The notes below the pieces were generated by a model that saw nothing but the letters and a program-made list of their open reading frames with translations, ran no database searches and was not told the origin of the DNA. From Hofstenia miamia (taxonomy: Eukaryota; Xenacoelomorpha; Acoela; Hofsteniidae): a stretch of 40,617 nucleotides of DNA. The stretch spans positions 181,765 through 222,381 of the forward strand of contig CABFPE010000004.1 of NCBI GenBank assembly GCA_900660155.1, in the 5' to 3' direction. Position numbers and translations under genes: made by a program. Shown here piece by piece: positions 34,145-40,617 of this stretch. Positions within the stretch are counted from its first letter, which is position 1. Each line of letters starts with the position of its first letter.

Positions 34145-34984
34145 TTAACAATTTAAGGGCTAAACAACGTTGTTTTTGGTTGTTTTATGTGTCAAAAACA
34201 ACGTTGTTTTAACGTCAAAATGGTACCATTTCATTGGTTGAAACAACATTGCTTCAACAACGTCACATTAGGTTGATTTTTGGTTGTTTTTTATGAATGA
34301 AACAGCAACATTTTGAGGTTGTAACAATATTGTTTTATGTTGTCACATGATTGTCTTAGCATTACTTTTATATGCAAAATAATATTTTATATTACTAAGC
34401 TGTTTAAACATTGCATTTAAACAAACACAAGCCCAACAAAGGGCAGACAATTATCTTTGAGATACTGTAAATCATATTCAATACAAACATTTGTTAAAGA
34501 TTTAAATGAATGTCTTGTATATAAATGATAACAAGGAGCATAAAAATCTGCCAAATTTAACAAAAATTTAAAACTCTAAAATTAAGCACAACTTTGTAAG
34601 AGTACTTTCTTAAGTTGTGAAAAATCTCTTCATCTCAATTATAACTTATGTTATTTAACAGTCAATATCAAGGTGTCCATATATTCATGAATAAATTATT
34701 TTGAAAATTCACATATCTGGTATATTATAATTTTTCGGAAATTAAAAATCCCAAAAAAGGTTTTGCAAATCCTCTTTTTTATAAAAGGATCTAGTAATAA
34801 AACTAACAAAATGAGTTTTATTTGCAAGCATCTGCTCACTGATTATTTTTTACTAAAGTTGTTATTATGATGTTAGTGGTTGCTGCAACAACCAAAAGTA
34901 TGAAACATCTGGGAACAGTTTCTAAGATATGTAACTGCTCAGTATTGGGGAATGTACTTTAAAAATTACTTAACTCATGTGATA
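34145..34984. mobile_element. Insertion within gypsy gag, with AACGTTGTT repeats
   Basis: About 0.84 kb separates the gag capsid region from the CCHC knuckle. Its edge at 34150-34340 is built of degenerate repeats of AACAACGTTGTTTTAACGTC and GGTTGTTTT in both orientations. Near the other edge, GGTTGCTGCAACAACC (34879-34894) is a near-palindrome. The rest is AT-rich without a frame. It carries several CG dinucleotides, unlike the host element, which suggests a later arrival. Exact ends and target duplication are unresolved. Confidence 0.55.
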
Positions 34985-35420
34985 TTGGTGTTTTATTTAC
35001 CAACGTCCAATCTATAGTTAAATTTCTAATAGCTAATGGTAATGCCTCCATCAATCATGCTCATATAGCTTCATCACCAACTTCCAAATGTATTGATAAT
35101 TTAGACAACTTTTCATGAACTCCCAAAACTTCTAATGGTTGAGAAATTCGAATACTTGTCCACTCAGTAAAAGGATTAGATGGACATGCAGCTCAATAAT
35201 ACTCTATTTTAATTGACTTCAGGGCTGTCTTCAATGTCATTGTCTTTGCTGAGATTTTGTGATGAATAGCACCAAGTATTTCATCATCTATTGCCATTGG
35301 AAGAACACTAAGTTCTACTTCATCAGTATCAAAATTCTTCTCATTGCAATATGCATTGAATATCAATTGCCAAAGTTTGATTGACTTGGATTTGGTCATT
35401 AATAGAGAAGGACCCATCAT
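34985..35420 (-). pseudogene. Gypsy gag, capsid region
   Basis: From the ATG at 35420 the minus strand reads SKSIKLWQLIFNAYCNEKNF, then DDEILGAIHHKISAKTM. It passes a TGA-type break and continues FTEWTSIRISQPLEVLGVH, VGDEAI, then MEALPLAIRNLTIDWTL (to about 34990). The block GDEAI-x-A-x-L-MEALP has in-frame TGA where Arg and Trp would be expected. The helical pattern and position between the primer-binding site and the CCHC knuckle identify Gag. Confidence 0.75.
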
Positions 35421-35458
35421 TCAATATATTAATAGAAAGAGGAAAAATATCTATATAA

Positions 35459-35474
35459 CCACGTTGGGCACCAA
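35459..35474 (-). promoter_or_regulatory. LTR element primer-binding site
   Basis: Directly after the LTR, the minus strand reads TTGGTGCCCAACGTGG. A TGG-starting segment with a GCCCAACGTGG core abutting the LTR is typical of tRNA 3'-end primer-binding sites of gypsy elements. The tRNA species was not determined. Confidence 0.75.
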
Positions 35475-35721
35475 TGTAACAATGACATGTATAAATAATA
35501 CTTTATTCTCAAATCTCCAAAAACATTCTGCATTTTACAGCTTTTAATTGTAAAAAACATGAAATAACCAAATACTTCTATAACAATAATTTTGAGATAA
35601 ACATGAGATAAGCATGCAAAAACAACCTTGAATATATTTTCTATTATTCAAAATAGAATTCATGGTTGAACTCAAACAATTGAGGATTGTGTGATCATGA
35701 TCACATTTTTATACTGTCACA
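35475..35721 (-). repeat. Gypsy 5' LTR, 247 bp
   Basis: On the minus strand it begins TGTGACAG (35721) and ends GTTACA (35475), with short TGT...ACA inverted termini. It is immediately followed by the primer-binding site. It contains a TATAAAA (35714-35708 region), suiting an LTR promoter. The 3' partner LTR was not found. Confidence 0.7.
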
Positions 35722-35730
35722 AAATCAGAC

Positions 35731-35958
35731 CAATTTAGAGAAATCGCTAAAAATACTTTTTCTATGACTTCTCAAGAAAATATATGGGCGAATAAAATGC
35801 AAATTGCCCAAAATCTAGCAAACATTTCCTTTAAAGAAAGGCAGAATGCAGAAAGATTTCATGATGGCATAAAAATGCAGGCCAATTTAGAGCAATTGCT
35901 AAAAATATTTTTTATGCCATGTATTAAGATAGCACGTCAAATCAATTTTCAAACGTAA
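35731..35958 (+). repeat. Diverged tandem duplication of about 150 bp
   Basis: CCAATTTAGAGAAATCGCTA (from 35731) recurs as CCAATTTAGAGCAATTGCTA (from 35881), each followed by AAAATA and a T-run. The open frame 35764-35958 lies inside and reads through the second copy, so I do not call it a gene. Confidence 0.65.
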
Positions 35959-36340
35959 TTCGCATGACAAAAATATTTCGTAGCAAGAAATTTTCGTGTG
36001 ATGGTAATGAATTCGAGCTTAGCTCCTTGATTTTGATAAAATTGAATATTTCGAGGGGTGGACCAGGGGAGGATCAAATAAAGTAGGGCATTAGGCATTG
36101 AATACAGACATGACCTTGGTGGTGAAATATTTTCAAGTGAATATTTCTATACTTTGTTTTTTTAGAAGTAACTGAAGAGAACTAGTCTAAGAATAGTTAA
36201 ATACGTGAACTGAATTGACATAGGCATCATTGTGACTCTTAGCTGCACAGTACTTTTCTGACATTAGCATTGGCTATTAATATTCTTAGAAACTCTTTTC
36301 TCAAAATATAATAATAATTGAATAACTGAGAAAAACTTAC

Positions 36341-36501
36341 TGACATTCATCACTATAACGAGTTTGGTTCGGAAAAATGGATTATTCCAAGGCTCCCATG
36401 TCCCATGGAAAAAATTCCAATGCTTTTGTTCTTTTTCATTTCTTGAATGATTTCTTACATACTCCCATTCATTCCAAAATCCTTCGGTTAGGGTTTTTTT
36501 G
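36341..36501 (-). CDS. Exon 3 of PAN/TSP1-like gene
   Basis: Bounded by an acceptor ACTTATAG|C (36502/36501) and a strong donor TCA|GTAAGT (36341/36340). It encodes TLTEGFWNEWEYVRNHSRNE, then HWNFFHGTWEPWNN. The paired W-x-x-W motifs (FWNEW, TWEPW) are the signature start of thrombospondin type-1 repeats. After a T5 run (36377-36373 on the plus-strand A-run) the protein-like frame shifts by one base to NQTRYSDEC, which gives the R-x-x-x-x-C expected next. Allowing one extra T there makes the exon end in phase 2, matching exon 4. Start phase 2 matches exon 2. The single-base shift could be a sequencing error or a real lesion. Confidence 0.5.
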
Positions 36502-37016
36502 CTATAAGTAAAACTTAAACATTAAGAAATAGAAATTTGTTTATCATAGATTGACTATGATTTATCTTAAATCTTTTAAAATAACTCAAAAACTATTATA
36601 CAACTATAATAAGAATAGGCTTTGATGAAATTTTCTTCACAATTTTTGAAATTTTGGAATTTGTGACAAGAGAACTAAATTCTTATTTATGAATATCTAG
36701 AATTTTAGAAAATATCATCAAAATATGCAAAATCTTAACTTTTAGGAGAATAGATCATACAATGTTTGCTAACCCTATTTCCACTAGTTTTACTTTTACG
36801 TAACAAACTGATTTTTCCGAATTTGTGAACAATTTTATCCAGGTCTGTTAAGAAATATTGAAAGCTCTATACATGGCCGCATCTATGAGGTAGGGCGCGC
36901 TAATGCAATGATGAAAATTACTGCAAAAACATTCTTATTCCCAAACAAAATGCAAATAAAATTTTTTTTCAGAGAGAAATCCGATTTTTAGAAAAAGATT
37001 TAAATTATTTCCATAC

Positions 37017-37120
37017 CTAGCGTTCAGAAAATATGGCGGTTTAATATCCATGGGAACAAAAACAGCCTTGAAATATTTTTTTTCTGAAGACAATCTGTGT
37101 GAGTCTCGGCTAGGCATACC
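37017..37120 (-). CDS. Exon 2 of PAN/TSP1-like gene
   Basis: Bounded by acceptor CATTTTGCAG|G (37121/37120) and donor CGCTAG|GTATGG (37017/37016). Joined in phase 2 to exon 1 it reads R-VCLAETHTDCLQKK. A one-base deletion at an A8 run (T-run 37076-37083 on plus) then switches to YFKAVFVPMDIKPPYFLNA. In the uncorrected frame a TGA follows soon after. Both halves look protein-like, and the exon ends in the phase that exon 3 needs. Alternatively an acceptor at CCTAG|C (about 37112) would skip the cysteine-bearing part and avoid any frameshift. Confidence 0.4.
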
Positions 37121-37355
37121 CTGCAAAATGTCAGAGTTTGTCCTCCCGTAAAATAGAACAAAGCCAGGTCGCGAATTTAATTTGAATAAGAAAGAAGAGA
37201 CAATCCTCTATCTTGTGGTGTTCTTAGATTGTAAATATCTTTGTTTGTTCATGATTTATAGGCTTTTAAATAGTTTTTGTTGAAGTCATCACAATTTTGA
37301 AAAAGTACTAGTGGAAATCAGGTTAAATATAGATTTTACTATTTTTTCTCATAAC

Positions 37356-37735
37356 CTGTTAGTTTCTGCGCATTCTTGAGTTATATCTTTTGTTATAAGC
37401 GTGTTACGGTATTTGCATAATGGTTCTGTTTCCCGTAGCATTCCATAATACGAAGTTGAGTTAACTGTAGATATAAATTTTTCAGGATGTGTAAATCGAT
37501 CAGCGTCATACATACTACACTGACGTGGCTTTGAGAAAGTAAATGCCAAGCAGGTTGGTTCCTTCAGACAGCGAACAAAACATAAGGATAAAGACAAATA
37601 TATGATGTCCAAGGTTGGCACATCCATTTCCTTTCCTACATGCATATCATCAAAATTTATTGATTGAGAAATATATTGCTGAACACAAATGACTGGATAG
37701 ATCAGCATACTCCATTCAGTGAGAAGGTAATTCAT
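37356..37735 (-). CDS. Exon 1: secreted PAN/apple-domain protein
   Basis: The minus-strand frame starts at ATG 37735 with a hydrophobic leader (MLIYPVICVQQYISQS after eight residues), fitting a signal peptide. It continues with a cysteine-spaced domain: LCFVRCLKEPTCLAFTFSKP, RQCSMYD, then STVNSTSYYGML. The pattern C-x3-C-x5-C-x-AF-x-F, a later C-x-x-Y/L, then a terminal S-x-YY is that of PAN/apple domains, which bind proteins or carbohydrates in extracellular proteins. An NST glycosylation-type site is present. After CKYRNTLITKD the exon ends at donor AACAG|GTTATG (37356/37355) in phase 2; unspliced it would stop at 37349. It is the best single host exon in the window. Downstream exons on the same strand suggest TSP1-like repeats follow. 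Confidence 0.65.
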
Positions 37736-38304
37736 TTTTCTAAAATAATAATCTATTCATCATAAGACCATTTAAGTAATTGGATAAATGAATTTTATGA
37801 GAAGTATATTTAAGAAGTAATTTTAAGATGAAAATAAATTACATTAATCGCAATCCAAAGCATTGCATGGGGTCAGGCAATTTCTTGTGCCTGAAACGTG
37901 GCAGTTAGAGACCTAGGGAATTGCTAGAAAGCAAATGTTACCTGCATAGTTGTAATCTAAGCTAGTCAATTTACAATTGTTAGCTGTGTTATTCAAGATT
38001 GGCTAAAACAAGACTATTTATATTATTACAGTGCAAATGTTCTATGTTAATTTATTAGTGGAGGAAAAGTTATTGAGCTTCATTTAGAGGCTACATTATC
38101 GATTTTAATAATAACACAGAATAAATGTTTAGAAAACAAAAATGGAACATATATACATTTAATACAGCAGGTCTTTAGAAAAATTGAAATAGAATTGAAA
38201 TAAAGAATTTAATTTTGCGATTGTCATTTTGACCAATTTTATTTTCATTGGCATGAAATACTGAAAAAGAGAAGGTTTGTAGCTAACTCTTTTTACCTTG
38301 GAGA
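37736..38304. other. Non-coding stretch upstream of PAN-domain exon
   Basis: Probable promoter or 5' intron of the minus-strand gene. AT-rich, no recognisable element. Confidence 0.4.
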
Positions 38305-38331
38305 TGGCGATCCCTGGTGGTGGGATCGCCA
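38305..38331. repeat. Perfect GC-rich hairpin, 10-bp stem
   Basis: TGGCGATCCC (38305-38314), loop TGGTGGT, GGGATCGCCA (38322-38331). The arms are exactly complementary and stand out in AT-rich surroundings. Function unknown; it could be the tip of an old transposon end. Confidence 0.85.
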
Positions 38332-39149
38332 ATTGCCAAAAAGCATTATCGAACCAACAATGGCATCTATTTATTCAACATTAATAGCCAAATTGATTTG
38401 TTTGTCTTTTGACTTCCTTCCACTCTATACAACATTAGAATATAGAGAAGGTTTCTGGAAAACAAATCTTTCTTCATTGAAGGTAAAAAATTTGCAGCTA
38501 TCTTCCTTATTTCAATCAGTGCCAAGTAAAAGTCTAGTCCACATGAGAATGTGAATGCTGTTAAACTGATATTTCTGTTACAGGTTTGGTGCCAATTTAA
38601 TATTCAGGCATGACAAGATAAGAACCTTAGTAGATTGGAGATTGAGTAATCTGTAGTTTAAGCAGTGTTAGATGAATGGTATTTGGTTCAAATGAGGGGT
38701 TTAAGCTATTTTGGGACTTCAAAATTCATACAGCTAAGGTGAATGAAGCAAGGGGTTAGACATAGTATCCATAGATTTACCAATAGCTATGAACTGAAAT
38801 GTTGAAAGCAAGGAAAAAGATGATACTAGCACATATAGGGAGATAGCAGAGGTAGTTGAAATTGTGAAAGCGGAAGAATGCTTTTAGCCCTTTTGAGGTT
38901 ATCCATAACTGTAGAAATGTAAGCAACACGACGCACGCATTGCTAATTGTTGGGGAGTGAAACGCTTGGTTATGTCTGATGCTTTGAAATTGCCCGTGCT
39001 TAGTTTTGATTTGGACATATTAAGAGTTAGCATGCTTCCCAAACTCTACCATTCAAAATAGACAAGCACATTATGTCTACTGTAGCCCGAGTATTCGATC
39101 AGTAATCCGTGATGATGCAAAGACTTGGATACATCTGCATTCTTAATAG
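38332..39149. other. Non-coding stretch
   Basis: The plus-strand frame at 38333-38554 is open for 73 residues but lacks recognisable motifs and has no convincing splice link to the exon at 39150. Nothing else seen. Confidence 0.4.
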
Positions 39150-39317
39150 GCCAGTGGGGGCATCCTTGCTAAATTCAGGCTTATTGATTGGAGATATAAG
39201 ATATATTTTGCAAGGGTACACAGATGTTCTAAAGCTTGCTGAAAAGACAGTTGTGAGCAATGATGCCAAACTTATTGGAGAAGTCATACATCTGACTGTG
39301 AAACCTTGTTTAGGAAT
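39150..39317 (+). CDS. Candidate internal exon, product unknown
   Basis: Bounded by a pyrimidine-containing acceptor (TGCATTCTTAATAG|G at 39149/39150) and donor GGAAT|GTGAGT (39317/39318). It encodes 55 codons without a stop: PVGASLLNSGLLIGDIRYIL, GYTDVLKLAEKTVVSNDAKL, IGEVIHLTVKPCLG. Codon use is balanced, and the amphipathic helix pattern looks like a real globular protein. It begins with one base of a split codon and ends in phase 2, which the exon at 39814 accepts. I do not recognise the family. Minus-strand frame 39287-39099 is its shadow. Confidence 0.45.
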
Positions 39318-39813
39318 GTGAGTATTTGAGCAGTGGTAGAGGAGCCATGCAAAACGGCAGGCAAACTGATTGGCACCATAGAGGGAGATAATTTTTAATT
39401 TAAGTAAGTGAAAAGTAGTTGCTTCGACAATATTGGAAAAAACCGAAATATATAAGATGGGTAAATTTGCTATGAGTCAGGTCTTGTTGTCTTCAAAATG
39501 GAAAATTTTTATAGCATTCCTAATGTCCTGATTTTAATAAGATGTTGAGCAAATGGCATTGTGGGTTAGCAGATATGCACCTAGTGGCCATTCAAAACCT
39601 GATCCTGTATTATAATTGATAGAATCTAGCTCCTTAAAGACTGATGGCATGTCATGGCCTTTATCTATGTAATACATTCCATGGTGACCTTATATTTCTA
39701 GTTTTAATATTAATTACATTAATATTTTCTAGGCCTTATGCATGGAAGATTTTAAAAGTGCAATGCTTGTAAATGCCAAAATCTAAACAATTTTTAAAAA
39801 TTATTTTTTGCAG

Positions 39814-39940
39814 TAAAAGATATTTGCTATTTGATGGATATGCTGGGACTGTCTTGCATTTTTTAGATGCCACCTCAAAAAGGTATCAATCTAAGTCTGG
39901 TAGCGAGACCTTTCGAGCCAATAATCAATGCATTTGCTAA
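39814..39940 (+). CDS. Candidate terminal exon, product unknown
   Basis: A strong acceptor (TTATTTTTTGCAG|T at 39813/39814) is followed in the compatible phase by 41 codons to TAA at 39938-39940: KRYLLFDGYAGTVLHFLDAT, SKRYQSKSGSETFRANNQC and two more residues. The junction with the 39150-39317 exon restores one codon (AT+T, Ile). An AATAAA lies 114 bases downstream. A competing reading uses acceptor GCATTTTTTAG at about 39867 and a 47-codon frame from ATG 39868 to a stop near 40010. Both share the poly(A) signal. Family not recognised. Confidence 0.42.
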
Positions 39941-40053
39941 CATCAAGTTCAGCACAAGTGCATTTTTATCTGACCCTATTAGGCGTATTCATTACAACTT
40001 GATGTAGCCAAGTTCAAAATACATTAGAGTTGTCTATTTATTTTTGCTTTTGT

Positions 40054-40059
40054 AATAAA
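40054..40059 (+). promoter_or_regulatory. Poly(A) signal AATAAA
   Basis: AATAAA followed within about 20 bases by a GT/T-rich stretch (GTGTTTGGTTTTC), the usual layout of an animal cleavage/polyadenylation site. It fits either version of the candidate terminal exon upstream. Confidence 0.5.
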
Positions 40060-40617
40060 GTGTTTGGTTTTCTTCAGTACTTATATTATTGATGTCAAAT
40101 TCGTAATCTACTTAATAGCCACCCCATGCTATGCTTAATTATTTTTTCGTGAATATTACAAAGATTTTGCAAATAGACAACAAAATCATTTATTTGTCGT
40201 CCATAAAATTACATTTTTGCAAATGAGATTATTTCCATGGGCTATGTAGGATATACAAAAAAATCAAAATTACTTACATTTGCTGCTGGAAAGAAATATT
40301 GCTAATTATTCCCCAAACCAATGGCTTCAATTTCTACAATTGCTTTTATATTTTGTCTTCCAAATAGAATTACCTCTTAAAAAATTAATTATTTAAATGA
40401 TTTTGACACTTTTCTATTTGAAATGTATCTGATTGGCTGGATGTTTATTATATTTGAACTGTTATATTTGTGAAAGAATTATGCGCTATTAATAATATCA
40501 GGGATAATTATATATAAGACTGAAGTCGAAAACTACAAATGTGTAAGAAAGTCAATGGCTAACTGTATTTTGGCGAGTTACAAAAAGCATGCAAATACAG
40601 AATAAAATATATATATA
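40060..40617. other. Non-coding end of window
   Basis: AT-rich DNA with no recognised feature, ending in an AT microsatellite. Confidence 0.5.

Larger units (their letters stand above)
31565..35721 (-). mobile_element. Ty3/gypsy retrotransposon, degenerate, one LTR retained
   Basis: In minus-strand order: LTR (35721-35475), primer-binding site, gag (35420-34985), foreign insertion (34984-34145), CCHC knuckle, protease, reverse transcriptase, RNase H, integrase (to about 31565). PR-RT-RH-IN is the gypsy order. All domains carry stops or frameshifts. No matching 3' LTR is visible next to the integrase, so the 3' end is truncated. The element sits in the large intron of the minus-strand host gene, in the same orientation. 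Confidence 0.85.

Noticed and set aside
35764..35958. 64-residue plus-strand frame as a small gene
   Set aside because: It runs through a diverged tandem duplication next to the LTR and has no start context or domain.

Overview
The window looks like AT-rich nuclear DNA from an invertebrate animal, not from a microbe. It has no dense ORFs. It carries decayed animal-type transposons (CR1/L2-like LINE, Ty3/gypsy, Tc1/mariner, hAT), intron-sized gaps, splice-like exon borders, microsatellites, and draft-assembly gaps with duplicated contig ends. The species cannot be named from this sequence. Almost every long open frame is a broken transposon.

Layout. 1-5.4 kb: mostly non-coding, with one hAT-type MITE (2345-2581), one unassigned candidate exon (2785-3077) and a faint RNase H relic. 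5.45-11.37 kb: a CR1/L2-like LINE (ORF1, endonuclease, reverse transcriptase, ATT-repeat tail), split by about 2.7 kb of foreign DNA that contains a second hAT-type MITE (7701-8226) and a 178-bp tandem duplication. 11.4-16.6 kb: non-coding, with a minisatellite of about 15 units of 70-75 bp (12.83-13.96 kb) and a 0.2-kb inverted-repeat element (15.09 kb). 16.7-37.7 kb: a likely host gene on the minus strand. Its exons are at 37735-37356 (signal peptide plus PAN/apple domain), 37120-37017, 36501-36341 and 16853-16691 (thrombospondin-type-1-like). The third intron, about 19.5 kb, is packed with transposons: a gypsy element with one LTR (35.72-31.56 kb), a second gypsy-like element (31.2-27.2 kb) interrupted by a Tc1 element (28.88-30.54 kb), a hAT transposase relic (24.2-24.8 kb), and decayed unidentified frames (20.3-23.3 kb). 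39.15-40.06 kb: two phase-compatible plus-strand exons and a poly(A) signal, product unknown.

Most notable: (1) the PAN/TSP1-like gene spread across a transposon-filled intron; (2) a near-total CpG desert from about 20.31 to 33.9 kb (I count three CG dinucleotides by eye), which spans several unrelated transposon families and so points to a regional process such as methylation-driven decay; (3) two exact sequence duplications abutting N characters (157 bp and 671 bp), almost certainly assembly artefacts; (4) a Tc1 copy whose truncated right end runs into a diverged copy of its own left flank.

Limits: all translations, splice sites and domain calls were read by eye. Nothing was searched against a database. 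Domain calls rest on recognisable motifs, and exon joins are inference.
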